A DNA stretch of 64,000 nucleotides from Apostichopus japonicus (GCF_037975245.1 NC_092576.1:27357611-27421610); one strand, 5' to 3'. Positions 11,525-24,328 are shown, counted from the stretch's first letter. Program-made: numbers and translations. Notes: generated from the sequence alone by a model not told the origin.

Positions 11525-14500
11525 CTGTAAATTAAAGCATATAAAAGTTGTTTAAAGAAATGATATTCAATCAGGTGCGATGCCAGATAATTATAGAGGC
11601 AGAAGGGGGGGGGGGCAATGTTTTGCCGACTGAAGATGAAAATACCGGTAGGATGTGTTGATAAACGAAGCCTGAGTCCAACGGATTGGGGCTCAGTGGG
11701 CAGGTGTCGGCTGAAGCCTGATAGGCCCCTAATTGGTGTCAATGCTCACATAAATGCTGAGGTTTACGTTATTTCTGTGCTTAAATCGGCCTAAACTTCG
11801 ACCTGTACTAGTTGCATACAAGTTTTAAATGAAATAGGGAATTGTCTACATTAACATTCCAATCTCCTCCCCTCCCTGCACCACGCCCCCTTTCTTTTGT
11901 TTTTCTCATTCTCCCTCTCTTCAGTGGCGAACTTAGTATAGTTGGAGCCCCGGGCGGATCCTTCCCTTGTCACCTTGTGCAGGGAATGCTGTCCTGGTGT
12001 AGGGGTATAAGTGGAGAAATTGTTGTGATGTTAGGTGTCTTGGATGCAAAATGGTGCTTTTGGCAAGCGTTGAACTGCTTATATGTTTAGGATTTCTCAT
12101 TCTTCAGTGAATGTTTGTTAAGTTTTCCTTTTGTTTGATCAAAATATTAATTTTAGTAGAAAATTAGACTGGCATAAACAATAATGACTAACGAAATTAT
12201 TAACAAAAACAGGAACAATTTCCTCCTTTCGTTTACAGCTAGCCACTATAAGCATCCCACCATAAATAATTATTTCGTTATTTTTATGATTATTATTTTT
12301 TTTTGTGGGGGTGCGTGGCATGGCTGTGGCATGGGGGGGGGGAAGTATCATTCCGCCCTCCCCCCGCTCCGCAAGTCAGAAAACCCCTTTTTTCATTTCC
12401 AAATGAGAAAAAAAAAATCTCATTTGGAACACCAAATTGTATCTAAGGAGAGGTGAAAATGCAAAATTATTTACAAAATGGAGTGGGTGTTTGAAGTGTG
12501 CGATATTGCACCTGAGGCCACCTACAGTAGTATGCAAAAAAAATCCAAAGGGGAGGGGGACACCCCCCTTAGACCCCTCCCCGATGCCGTCCATCAGTCT
12601 TCAGCCCCCCCCCCACTCAAAAGTACCTTCCTACGCCACTACCTGGTATTACCAGGTATACCGGAAATTTCACGGAACCGCTCTTTCCAGCATTAACTGT
12701 AGAAGCAAACACTAGCATGAACCGTATGGACACTAATCTAGCCTACAAATGTCATTGGTTTTCTGACCACAACTTTCCCATTTGTTTTTCCTTTGCAGCA
12801 ACTTATTTAAAGATTTGATTAAAACGATAATAAAGTACGAAAAATAAGTGTTGTTTACGTGTCTTTCATATTAACGCTAACGTACAGTTCACTCCAGTAC
12901 GAGGCAACAAGCAGTGCAATAGCATATAATTGGTACTTTTAAAAAAAAAAGTCGCCCAGGGAAGAAAACTAAACTACCGAACGACTGATCCGCTTCTAAC
13001 CTCAATCCCCTTGCATTGGTAGCATATAATAGGTCTAGGAATGACCAGGTTAGTATTTGGATATTAATAACAGGTTGGAATATACGTAATGCGCAGAATC
13101 GGTTTAAGAACAGGCATGAATATACGTAATGAGGAGAATCGATATAATAACAGGTATAAATATAGGTCATGCGCGCGTAAAATTACGTGTGTGTAAACTG
13201 TAAAGAACTCATGAGAACTATTTGACGGGAAGTTATTTATACTTGCGAGTACGGTATAACTACTGAAGTTTAAAGCAATTAGCCGTAGCAAAGTGTGGGT
13301 AATATTATACAACGTGACTGGGGAATGACGTTAATTTGTCAAGTAGCGGTCTGCAAAAAAATAACCTTGGGGGATTCTTTTTTTGAAATGGTATTCTGAC
13401 ATGCAAAGAGAGTGACATCTCAGAACCGCGAATGCTCCGTGACATTGTCAAAGAAGTGAGAGATAGAGACCATCGTAGGGTTAGCGCCAGCTGTAAAATT
13501 GAGGTGGGGGGCTGGGAGGTTCTCCCCTTGACCAACTATTTCTTGGGGGGAGGATTTTGAGTATATTGGGGGGGGGAAGTATGATAGGCTACTGTCTGGC
13601 TCCAAAAGCTCCAGTTTTTAACCTTAAAAGCAGATATTAAAAAAATAACATAGAAACCACATAATTACTGGGACCAAGTGATAGTACTGGTCTGAGTAGT
13701 CTCTCATATCACTCTTGCAGATATGTCTAAATTTGTTTGTTTTGTTATTATTATGTATTTTATTCTTAATCCCTTGATTTAGTATTATGTTAATCTGGGT
13801 GCCCAATATTTTAATCATGTATTTTTTCCTGTGTGGATAAAATCACTCGCCAACGTAATCGAAACTATTATACCGGTGTAAAGTAGCCTACTTGAAGTTA
13901 AAACCTTCAATCCATCGTCACAGCAACAGTGTAAGTAAAATACTACATTCTATCTGCAGGACATAGCAGATACCTTTCAAACAACTGCCGATTTGTTTTT
14001 TTGCAAACCGATGGTTAGGCAAGGTTTTCCCATTGACTTAGTGTGGTGTTAAGCTACCATGTGGTCAAAGATAGCAGCAATAATGAAAGTATTCGATGAA
14101 TATTTTAAGTGCCAGCTAACTGCGACACATTTTGAACGAATAAACAGATGGTTAGGCAATATTTCCATGTTGACCTATTGAGATGTTAGTGCCATGCTTG
14201 TTGGAGATGTGTGAGGATTTCAGGCAAACGTAGTTAGTCGAGCGACATGTCGTTGTTTTCATCAAACAGTGATAGCTCTGACAGTCCCATAGCAATTGCT
14301 TTGCTCTCATAGTAATAGCTACTGAATACGTTCGTGATTCAAGCGTAAATATTGAAATTTTCAAACTATGTTTCATTTGTTTATTTCACATTAGGAAAGA
14401 TAATTAAAGTTACGGGATGTTAAGATGGATTATAGATGGGATTACTAAAAAATAATAATCGCAAGTGGCTTTTTACTAAAACGTTTATTCCAAATGCAAT

Positions 14501-14704
14501 CGTTTGGCGGTTAATCCTTACAAGGTCACAGCCTTATAATGTCTGTTTAATTCAACTTGATGGCTGATATTTATTGCGAGCATTCCAGTCTTGGCAACTT
14601 TTGACATGCGGGATTTGAAATCAAATTGCGGGAATCGCGCAATCCCGCGGCTAATGCTAACCCGGTGACTAAGGACCCATCAATTAGTTAAGTATGGATC
14701 ATTT
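11525..14704. other. No gene recognised; G/C homopolymers and repeat debris
   Basis: Contains fragments of dispersed repeats with runs of G or C (about 11606, 12330, 12607, 13510-13575) and the phrase CTACGCCACTACC, common at the edges of short DNA transposons, but no complete element could be bounded. ORFs here overlap in several frames and look like chance. Confidence 0.4.
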
Positions 14705-15226
14705 CAGACCTGTCAACCTGTTTGACCCCAAAATAGGGAGAATAAAAAAATTCAGGGCCAAAAAACGGGAGAATAAGGGGAAAATAGGGAGATTGGTAAT
14801 TTTCAACTGAAATGATATATTTTATTAAACTTGTGCACCAAGGCATATGCACAGTGCAAGCCGTACTACTGTACTGTATTCAGGACTCGACCAAGGTCAA
14901 CGTACAATAACGACATTGGGTGAGGTCTGAGAACTGAAAAAGCAGCCTGATATTGGTTGAGAGTCCCGCACAGCACTGTGCCAGCAGGGAGTTGTTATGG
15001 AACTCCCTGGTATCAGTCATAACGTGTTTGTAAACAATCAATCTATTTTTAGATTACACTGATTACCCGAAAGGCATATGATTAACTGTTGGCTATTTTC
15101 AGAAACTTCAGAAAAAAGTGATGAAACATTAAAAAACCGGGAGAATAGAATATGAAACCGGGAGGCCGGGAGATTCGGGTAAAACCCGGGAGTCTCCCGG
15201 AAAAAACGGGAGAGTTGACAGGTCTG
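14705..15226. mobile_element. Non-autonomous DNA transposon (MITE) with 13-bp TIRs
   Basis: The terminal inverted repeats CAGACCTGTCAAC (14705) and GTTGACAGGTCTG (ending 15226) are exact complements. Flanking TCATTT occurs on both sides (14699-14704 and 15227-15232) as a 6-bp apparent target-site duplication. The interior is rich in GGGAGAATA and CCCGGGAG-type motifs that pair near the ends. There is no transposase frame. The superfamily is unclear; CAG termini recall hAT, but an 8-bp duplication is not seen. Confidence 0.8.
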
Positions 15227-15943
15227 TCATTTTAAAATTTAGATGGAAACTTTGCCGCTCTCTGACAGTAGGTACAGACAGCTGGGTATGCAAAAATGTC
15301 TGCAGTTTACTCGCGTGTCTCATACCTACTTCAAGCACGTTTTACCAGCGCGGGTTTGTCTTAGGTAGACAGCCATTACATTGCTAACAGAAACTGCAGA
15401 TAATATGTATTGTTATTACTGTACACACACACATGCCATCCAATCCCATTTCCTCGCGTACAGCAGCACGTGTTTCAAAAACTTTAACAGGTGTTGTGCT
15501 GTATTATGTACCTTCCCCTCCCCCATAAACTGTTACAAATTATCGTGTGTAAATGTTACCCATACGTGCTTGTGATTGGCTGTTTAGGCTAAACCATTTT
15601 AAAGGTGAAAACGCAAGAAACATGTCAGTTTGCACTTTCGTTGACCTTTTGTCAACCTTTACTAGTTGGAGCAGCATATGTATAATTCCGGAAATTAACG
15701 CCGGGAAGTAAACTTCTTAAACAATAACATCACACTCACGAAGAGCAACAGGAATGTGTATCTGCACTCCGTCTGAAAGTTGTTTATGCCTTAGTGATGA
15801 ACTGATGGCAACAACTATAATGCATACTAATGGATGGATTTAGACAGAATTAAAGTTCGTTTAAAACTGTCTAGAGACATATGCCATTTATGTGTGTACC
15901 TGAAGTAAACATTTAAACCTGATAACTCACACACATTACTTAC
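15227..15943. other. No gene recognised
   Basis: AT-rich sequence with short open frames only. It precedes the LQSG-type exon on the - strand and may be intron of the NLR gene. Confidence 0.4.
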
Positions 15944-16041
15944 AGGAAAGAATGATTCAGGATCTTCGTCTAGGAGCCAGCGACCAGACTGAAGATCCAG
16001 AAGATAATTGCGTTCATTGCTTTTGTAAGGAAACCAGAAAA
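15944..16041 (-). CDS. NLR cassette exon B4 (LQSG module, long form)
   Basis: Read on the - strand, the acceptor CTATCCATTTTACAG and the donor CCT|GTAAGTAATG bracket 98 bp, phase 1 in and phase 0 out. The peptide contains NYLLDLQSGRW, matching the B exons at 41504 (YSLNLQSGAWK) and 24597 (SQLDLQSGKWKQ), and carries an extra acidic tail DEDPESFFP. The phases are those of the other B exons. I did not find the A and L exons that should precede it between 16041 and 23872. It is therefore either the end of a third, decayed or diverged cassette, or part of another NLR gene. Confidence 0.7.
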
Positions 16042-16193
16042 CTGTAAAATGGATAGAACAGAAGACTATAGTCAATATTGTAACTTGACCATGCATGGAT
16101 AATTGAGAAACTGGGAATTCGTAGTTAACTTAACGTAGGGACCATCATCCTCCCATCCCCTACACCCAACCATCCCCTCACCCCGTCACGTAC

Positions 16194-17810
16194 TAGTGTT
16201 CGACCGATTATATGACAATCGGTTTTACCGATTACCGGCCCACGGGCCGATGCCGATTACCAATTATTTCATCATTTTCGTGGAACCGGCCTAATGTATG
16301 ATTTAGTGTTATGCATGATTACCAACTTCTAGGCCAATACAATCATATATGTAAATGAACGACTTAAGGTTTCCCAGTAAAGATTAAGGTGCAAATAAAG
16401 AACACTGTAATACAAACAAAAGGCGCTGTACATTTATAACGAGGAGTCGCAATATTGCAATCCCGCCACAACACAGTAATTGACAGTGCTGTACAGACTA
16501 CAGAAGGAGGAAAATAGTAGTATCCATTGGCTACGAAATGCGAAAAAAAAGTCAGGGACAGCTTTGACATCTGGTATAATAACTATTATCTGTGTTGCAA
16601 CTCCAAAGAAAATAAAGTGAAAAGTATATCGCACGGAAATAACATATTTGTTACTTCGTAATCTGATATCAAAATATATAATCTGATATGAAAAATAATG
16701 TATAAAAGTAAGTTACTTTAACGCATTCTCTTACACATGCTCTTTAGTGGATAAGCAGATTGCAGTTATATTTAATCATGAAAAATAAAACAGTCCAAAA
16801 CGTTTGCTTCAAGTTTTCAATTATTAACATCCTCGAGGGAAACCTTCCGATCGAACGTTGTTTCAAACGATCATACACAGTAAGTCAATGGCGCTTCTCC
16901 ATTGACTTAACTACATGTGGGAGAAATCACACACTAAAGTCCCATCGGTTTTGTTGCGGGTGTCGCTAGAAATTATACTTGCTTTAGTCGGTTGCGGTAA
17001 AGGAGTTCAGTTAATGCAAAGGGGTTATTTTAGCACGTATGGTACATGCGGTCAGGGAAAAAAAGTTGCTTCGGGTTTTTCGCAACAATATGCGTAAGAA
17101 TGTTTGCCTAATCACACTATACTGTAATGCAGTAGAACTACTGAGGACTGTCGCCCAGCATTTTTAGGGGTATTTGGCTCCTTGCTTTCATCATTTTATC
17201 GCATTTGTAAAATCTTAGTTGCATTTTCAAACTGAACAGTTATGAAGCTCAACCTTTCTCTAGCCAGACTAGCCTAATGTACGTAGAACTCACAATGAAC
17301 GAATCCTAATGTTTTCGTTTTCACTTTCCAGTTTTCACCTATACGGTGAAACGGCCAAAGTGGTTCCAAAGTATATTGCTTTCGTTTTATGTTTAGTCAA
17401 GACAATAAATCGTTCTTATCAATCGTTAAACATGGATAATAGAAGGTTCTGTAAGATGCAGTAAGCGAAGTGAAAAAAAAATCGTCCCCCCCCCCCTATA
17501 AGCTTATTGCGGGTATACTGTATGATGTTAACTGCCAAAACTGGATACTATATTGCAGAGCATTAGTACAATCTCGCATGAGGGACTTGCGATACCGTTT
17601 CCTTCCCGGCTTTCAATAGCGTTGCATCGAATGATCTACATTTTTCTCCCGATGTGGTTGTGCTGAATCAAAAGCGCGGAAAAATACAATCCTTTACGTG
17701 GAACGTAATAATCGGTTCCGCATAATCGGTAGCGCTATGGATTTTGCCGATGTTGATTATTTACCGATTGTCTGATAATCGTTCGGATCCCGATTATCGG
17801 TCGAACACTA
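16194..17810. mobile_element. Non-autonomous hAT transposon with perfect 8-bp TSD
   Basis: The ends are inverted copies: TAGTGTTCGACCGATTAT starts at 16194 and ATTATCGGTCGAACACTA, its complement with one mismatch, ends at 17810. The eight bases TCACGTAC lie immediately outside both ends (16186-16193 and 17811-17818), the 8-bp duplication that hAT elements make. Subterminal regions are full of CCGATTA/TAATCGG motifs, likely transposase-binding repeats. Open frames inside are at most about 70 codons and none resembles a hAT transposase, so it must be mobilised in trans. At 1.6 kb it is long for a MITE and may be a deletion derivative. The exact duplication suggests a recent insertion. Confidence 0.92.
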
Positions 17811-17818
17811 TCACGTAC

Positions 17819-18340
17819 ATATACAATCAGGATATTGTACATTAACCCATACATGTCTGTCATTACTCGAAAGATGGAGAGTATACTACCTTCTTGTCCT
17901 TCCAAACTTGACACATGTTATATGATATACATTACTTGAAACAATTATCAATAATAGATTATTAATTAATAGCAATTTTATTAAATATTGTATCATAATC
18001 AGGGACAAATCGCTAATACAGTTTAAAGAGTATTTCAGTGTTTTAAATTGGAAAGTAAAATGGCGAATATTGGTCATTATAACCGTGATAGTCTGTTATA
18101 TGTAAATTTCCCGTTATAATTGATTTACGTAGAAATATAACCTGATAAATCTACAAAACATATGATCAAAACAACTGCAATCCAAATTATGGTACAAGTT
18201 CAAATAATCTTGTTCAACGAAAAGAAACATAAGAAACATTATTCCGTACCCTAGGAACCAACCGGCTGCTTTACTTGAATAAACATATTCCCCTTTGGAC
18301 CTTTTGTCTTATAGAAAAAGACGTGACCGAACAAATACCC
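17819..18340. other. No gene recognised
   Basis: AT-rich, nothing supported. A donor-like GTAGTATAC on the - strand near 17887 lacks a believable exon. Confidence 0.4.
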
Positions 18341-18608
18341 CAAACAATTACCCCTGGACGATTACCCCCCAGTCAATAACCCCCGGGCGATTACCCGACG
18401 GAAAATTATCCCCCGGACAAATACCACCCGGACAATTACCCCCCAGGACAAGTACCACCCGGACAGATACCCCCGGATAATAACCCCCGAGGACAAAAAC
18501 CCCCAAACAAGTACCCACCGGGACAACTACCTCCTCGGACGAATATTCCCTAGACAGTTACCCCCCGGGTAAATATCCCCGGACGAATATCACCCTGGAC
18601 ATATGCCG
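18341..18608. repeat. Diverged 14-16 bp minisatellite (GGACAATTACCCCC type)
   Basis: About 18 imperfect copies of GGACAATTACCCCCC-like units, with substitutions in most copies. An inverted relative (GGGGTATTTGTCC) occurs near 19417-19430, so the array may be one end of a larger element of about 1.1 kb. Confidence 0.75.
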
Positions 18609-18906
18609 TTAACTATAGGGGACGGATGCAGCGACGGATACGCAGGTCTTTTTTTCTAGTGCATTTACCCGCGGGCATCAACATATACCCTGGTCCCTTG
18701 GGCAAGAGCATATTAACAGGTGGGTCAGGGTGACGGTTAAACTGGCACCACTATGGTCGTCGTGTGCTTCTAGCCCTTTTAGCTTCATCTCGACTTTTTA
18801 AAAAGATTCGAGCCTTTCATATATAAGCCCCCTATTCTCCTGGATAGGGTTTGACAATGGACTGAGGCCATGGGCAAGATAGGTGGAGACGGCAGTTGAA
18901 GAAGCA

Positions 18907-18935
18907 AGAGGGGGGGGGGGGTGGGGGGTGGGGTT
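18907..18935. repeat. G-rich homopolymer tract
   Basis: A G-run broken by single T residues. Low complexity and potentially G-quadruplex forming. Confidence 0.8.
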
Positions 18936-19089
18936 GGGCATTGGTCACTGATGGTAGTTACTATTAATTTACTATTAGTTATAGTCAAACTATTCTGTAC
19001 TATTAATCTCCGAACATTTCCGGCTTATTGCAACTTACCATTTTCAAGTTTTCTTCTGAGTAATTTTACTTGACGATTTGTTGTTATGT

Positions 19090-19348
19090 TAGTTTTGTAT
19101 AGCGCTTTATATGGCATAGCCATCTCAAAGCGCATTGAATCCCTGGTCATCAGGCTGGCTGCCGAGAATCCAGCGCACACGCCTAAGTTACCTCACAGGT
19201 CCCTATTATACACCTGGATGGAGAGGGGCAGTCGAGATAAAAGTGCCTTGCTCAAGGACACAACATAATGGCGAGAGCTGGAATCGAACCCACAATCCTG
19301 AGATCATATATAAACCCAATGCGTTAGCCACTCGGCCACCACCCTCCC
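19090..19348 (-). mobile_element. tRNA-derived SINE
   Basis: On the - strand the head reads GGTGGCCGAGTGGCTAACGC, a good RNA polymerase III A box of the tRNA-Ser/Leu kind, and about 45 bp later GGTTCGATTCC, a perfect B box (complement of 19280-19290). A central block with GTGTCCTTGAGCAAGGCACT follows, a conserved motif of several animal SINE families. The tail ends near AAAGCGCTATACAAAAC (about 19093-19109). Type III promoter, body and tail together identify a SINE. It would be copied by a partner LINE, and its 3' GCGCT-type tail resembles that of the L2/CR1-like LINE at 7.7 kb. Confidence 0.8.
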
Positions 19349-19437
19349 CTTGTTTTGCTTATTCTAAGCTATTTTTTTCCTGGAAGTGCACGGTATGAGT
19401 CCAGGGTATATGTCCCGGGGTATTTGTCCTTAAAGTT

Positions 19438-20640
19438 TCACCAAACCCCCCACCCCCCCATTGCTCCATTCTAATTCTCCCAGGTAAAAACCACTAGAAT
19501 ATCAATGAGAGATGTATACTGTACCGTGGACATTCCTTGCTTTCAGGTTTACCAGAGAGGAAGATGCAATAGTAGGTGGCAGCAGACAGTAACGAAAACT
19601 GAAGAGGAAGAAAGAGATTCATTGTAATTATAATTGTGACGTCATATAATATTCAGGTACTGTCCATCCAGTGTAGCTACTTATGTCATTAAATGTCGAC
19701 TACCAGGTGCCGCTTATACAAGATACGTAAACGGTGGAATGATAAAGGTTAGCAATATTACAATCTAAAATATTCTAAAGCTGAAGGTGTGATACCCGTT
19801 ATAAAAAGGCTATAATTTACCTTTTACATTATATTTCGGTCAGAATAACGCACTTGTATACCTGACCATAATTGAGTTGTCTTTGACTGCTAGTACGGAC
19901 AAGGCCATCAAAGTTATGCAATGCCTTCTATACTGAAGGTTAACGTTTAACGACTGGAAATGATGCGTACGTAATCTACATTCACCAAACTTCACAACAC
20001 TACGATACACATATCAACGGAAGCAACAACTATTTTTGGCTCTGCCAACGGGGTGGGGGGGGGGGAAGCAAATATATTATGTCCTCCGTCAAGGTGAGGG
20101 GTCCTAGGGCGGGGTGGCTATTCCCTTTGAGAAATGTTGGTTAGATGGATGGTGTTTGCATGATGGTTCTATAGTCTGTTTCATTTAGGAAAAAAAAAAG
20201 TAATTCTGAAGGAAAGTAAATAATAAATATCATATTAATAAGACTTTTTTTCTTTGCTGTTTAGGTTGAACCGCACACACACATTATATTTATATGTTGT
20301 ACACCAGAGTGCTTTGTAATATTCCGTCTGGCATTATTTTAGTCTGGGGACTAACCCCCGCCCTCACTTACTTAAACACCAACAGTTTTTAATATAATGT
20401 TCGTTTGGTCGTCTTATTAGAAATTTTACCTTCGAAAATATGTATCTTTATTTCCGCTTGCTTACGCTCTTCATTTCATATCATATTAGATAACAACTTA
20501 TTACTTCCCCAAAAGAAAGTAAAAATCATTGACAACAATCTACGTGCCAGGCCGACCAACAAACCCAGACAGTGTCTAGGCGTATCCATAAGCAACATCC
20601 AGGTACTTGTTTGTTTGTAGAATCCAGGTGTTATTCATAA
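19438..20640. other. No gene recognised
   Basis: Mixed unique sequence with a G-run near 20050-20065 and short open frames only. Confidence 0.4.
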
Positions 20641-20642
20641 AA

Positions 20643-20726
20643 CACGCGCGTCTCTTGTATTGAATACAACTTCTTTTCATTGGGACGCGCGCGTCTCTTT
20701 TACTGAATACAACTTCTTTTCATTGC
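20643..20726. repeat. Two-copy direct repeat of about 42 bp
   Basis: ACGCGCGTCTCTTGTATTGA and CGCGCGTCTCTTTTACTGA each continue into ATACAACTTCTTTTCATTG. Confidence 0.85.
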
Positions 20727-20987
20727 ATTGTTTAAGTATTTGATTGACAGGTGATGAACAAAAGAAAATATTAAACTATTGTAAGTGTCTGTAGAGGAAA
20801 AGATTGCTGTACATCTTTAGCTAGAAAATGATGAAAGAAGTTCAATAGACTTTTAGCATTGAAAAATGTGTGTGAACTGTCTGAGTAGAAAAGCGTAGAA
20901 ACCAGTTAACTGTACAGATATATGATGAATGTGTACACACTGTAGGGTATATACGATTTACGTTATCTGTTGTAAATTGTCATTTTG

Positions 20988-21432
20988 ATGAAAACATGGA
21001 TTAAAACAAATATAGGAGAAATGGAACAGTGTGTGCGCCAAGGGGGGGGGGGGGGGGGGGTGGATGGTTGTGTGGGTGGGGTCCGGGGTGGGGGGGGGGG
21101 TTGGGGTTGGGAGGGGTTAAAGCGGAGGATATGCAAGATAAAACAAATATAGGAGAAATGAAACAGTGTGCGTGTGCCGGGGAGTGGATTATGGTGGGGT
21201 GCCGGGGGGGGGGGTTGGGAAGGGTTAAAGAGGATGATTAGCCTGATGAAAACGGAATAAAACAAATATAGGAGAAATGGAACAGTGTGCGTGTGCCGGG
21301 GAGTGGATTATGGTGGGGTGCCGGGGGGGGGGGTTGGGAAGGGTTAAAGAGGATGATTAGCCTGATGAAAACGGAATAAAACAAATATAGGAGAAATGGA
21401 ACAGTGTGCGTGTGCCGGGGAATGGATGGGGG
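20988..21432. repeat. 119-bp tandem repeat, about 3.6 copies
   Basis: Units contain AAACAAATATAGGAGAAATG, AACAGTGTGCGTGTGCCGGG and a run of G, then GGTTGGGAAGGGTTAAAG. The second and third full copies are nearly identical and the first is diverged. The G-run in each copy makes all overlapping ORFs untrustworthy. Confidence 0.88.
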
Positions 21433-23871
21433 TGTTAAGGAAATGTGTTTGCAGCGCTGGACGTGGATATGAAATAGCGTTTCGGACATATTTAACAAGA
21501 TCAGGGAAACGACATTTGAGGGGTGCGGGAGGGGGCGTGAGAGAGGGTATATATAATTGCGTAGTCTATACATTGCTTCAGGGCATGATTTGCAGGTATT
21601 AGGAACAACAGTGCGTAGGTGGGCTTGGTGGTGGGGCTGATATGGCATCGGAAGGGAATTTCACATTGGAATAATTTGAATAATTAGGGAATGGCATTTG
21701 AAAGGACTAGGGGTGTGGAAGAGGAACCTGGTGGAGGTTATGTATATACTTCCGTATTTGATTCATTTGTTCAAGACATGCATAATGTTTGGTAGATTTT
21801 ATTCTCTTAAAACAAAACTTATTTGGGGGAACAGGAGGGTGTGAAGCGGGTTCAGGGAAAGGGTAAGGAGGGGGGGGGGGGTACATATTCTGTTAGTGGT
21901 ATGGGTTGATTTACGGTTCAGTGGTAACTAATTCTAGTGTAGGATAAGAATATAACTGTAATAGAATAAATACAGGATTGAACCTGACTAGAAATGGGAG
22001 TCTGAAGGAAAATGAATAGGCTACTTAATAGAATAATTAAAAAATAAACTATAAATAAAGACATGTTTTGTTTTAATGCGGGTTAGGTGGGGTCACATGT
22101 TTAGATTAGTGGATGGGGGGTATTAGTGAAGGGTTTTTCAGGAGTACGTTGGTGTAATATCAATATGGGGTGAAACAGGGGTGTTGATTTTAGTATTATG
22201 GGTTGCAATATTTGTTTCCGTTTTTTGGGGGTCAGTGTGGAGCTAATCTACTAGGCCTATACAGAGTTAAATACATTTTTTTTTGGGGGGGGGGGGGAGG
22301 CGAGCGGGGTTTTGCGTAAAAGTTGAGCGTTTTTTTAGGGTAAGTGGGAACGGGAGTAGAATACAGTCATATTTATAAATTTATTTTTTTAATATTATTT
22401 TTTTATTTTGCGTTGCTTTTTATTTCGTTTTGTATTATATTACTTGGTTAAGAAAACATAATATGTTGATGTTGTTTAAGAACATAAGGCTCTGTAGTTT
22501 CCTTGTTGTGTAGGCTATGCGATATTACTTGTTGTATTGGAGCGTTGGGGAGTAAGGAAGGGTCAGGTGAGGGCCTAATAAATATTCAAGTAGGTAATAA
22601 ACAGTTTTAGTTAAATTAATCACTCTGATACTAACTATTCTGCAGTTGGTTGTTATGTTCGGAGCTTTTTCTTTACATTTACTTTATTAAGTAAATTTCA
22701 CATATAATAATTATTCAGCAAACTTGGATTATATTAATATTTAACAATAATTTCACTTACATTGTTTACATTTTGCACTTATTTATTTAATATTTGTTGG
22801 GGGGGGGGGGATCGGGAGAGTCTCTGACATTTTATTCAAAGTTGTAAATGGTCAAAATACCTTTAACACCTTGATGCTACCTGTGATGTGTGTCTTACTT
22901 TGAAAAGGGCTAAATATTGTGCAAGTCTGTTGAAGGTTGCTCATTTTTTATTAACTTTTGATGAGCGAGGGGAGGGGGTTGAGGCGGGGAGTGAAATGAA
23001 AATGTTAAGATTTCACTGACTGATTAAAAGACAAACCCTGTATTATTTTAGACAATAAACAACAAAGAGATTGTGCAGGGGACTTACTACTGTTTTTAAT
23101 ATATAGTTAATATTAGGGGGAGGGAGTTGGGGGAGAGGGGCATATGTCAGGTTAATTTGCATCTTACCTAAAATACAAGTATGTAATTGAACTTACATCG
23201 TATTTAAGGTATTTAAGTTGACTTGTGCTTGGTAATGCTAGGGTTTAATGCTAACATTTGGCATTACATTATTTGAGTTCTGGTTAAAGACAGACTGCCA
23301 AACCACATTGCACCATCTTGAATAGTTACTGGCGGTTATTTTATTTTCTCGTTTTAGTTGAATTTAAATTATTAAATATCTGTTAATTTAGGTATTATTA
23401 TTCAACAAGGATAAGAAAGGGATTTTTAAGCTTTTAATTAAGGTCACTTCTGGGATAGCAATGTTTTTTTTATTATAGCATACAGATCAAGATTTTATAT
23501 TTCAATTTTCTTTCTCTTTAGTTCTCATGATAAGCCAATAAACTAACCGGACCTCAGGCGTTTAAAGTATCTGAAAACATCTCAGAAATGGCGGATAGTT
23601 CAGTAGCTAAGAGGATTATTGCCATTTTCCTTAGCGTACAATGATCCACTAGTCAGTTTTCTGTTTGTTTTACCTCGAAATTGTTTTGTTAAAATCTGTT
23701 ATTTTGTGTATCAGATCACACTTTGTTAAGGATGGGCCTAAATGATCTAATTCTGATAAAAACAATAATAAACCGGCTCACTATCAAATCATCGAAAGTT
23801 GGGGAGAACAATAAATAAAATAAAAAAATTTATCTGTTCTACTTCACCGTATCCCTTCAATGTATCCTTAC
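21433..23871. other. No gene recognised; G-rich and AT-rich tracts
   Basis: Alternating AT-rich sequence and short G-runs (about 21871, 22282, 22800, 23117). The missing A and L exons of the third NLR cassette should lie between here and 16041, but I could not find them. Confidence 0.4.
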
Positions 23872-23991
23872 GTCATGCCTGGATGCCTTCTTCAGGAGTT
23901 CTATGGTTGACTTCTGTGATTCCTGACTGCTTTCGTTATTGATGTAGACACCATTTGAACACAGCTCTGTAATAGTCTGGATGTCTTCGGC
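23872..23991 (-). CDS. NLR cassette exon C3 (40 codons)
   Basis: On the - strand, TTGCATAG|GCC opens and CATGAC|GTAAGGATAC closes an exon of exactly 120 bp, phase 0 at both ends. It encodes AEDIQTITELCSNGVY and ends STIELLKKASRHD. It is the same length and phase as C2 (39489-39608) and matches the last 40 residues of the NACHT exon, which end TIQILDIAAKRD. It starts a third cassette whose next two exons were not located. Confidence 0.85.
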
Positions 23992-24301
23992 CTATGCAAT
24001 AAAATGACCAAAATTACACAATGTTTAACTTGTCTCTTTCTGCTCTAGATACTGACACTTTCTGGTTAAAGTCCTTCAAATTATACTTTGGGTTTTTATT
24101 TGTCTGTCTGTAGTCTACCCCCTCATCTCCTACAATGATTAGAGCCTTCTTTTGTTCACCTCTTCCCTAATCTTAGACTCATTTAATATATTATTTCATA
24201 TTTATTCCACTACTTCTTTTAACTAACGTCATCACTTTGTGAAGGTGTAAATGAGCATGATAAAATCCTAAGATTCCTAAACCATAAAATAGTACCTACA
24301 T

Positions 24302-24328
24302 ACCTCACACAGTGCCCCCCCCCCCTCC
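24302..24328. repeat. C-rich homopolymer tract
   Basis: Run of C with one T interruption; low complexity, in the B3-C3 intron. Confidence 0.8.

Noticed and set aside
18341-19437. Single large transposon from the GGACAATTACCCCC array to the inverted GGGGTATTTGTCC
   Set aside because: The inverted match is short, no target duplication was found, and a SINE lies between; left as an array plus SINE.
20963-21648. Proline-, histidine- and glycine-rich open frames
   Set aside because: They run through the 119-bp tandem repeat and its G-runs, giving homopolymer-driven peptides in several frames.
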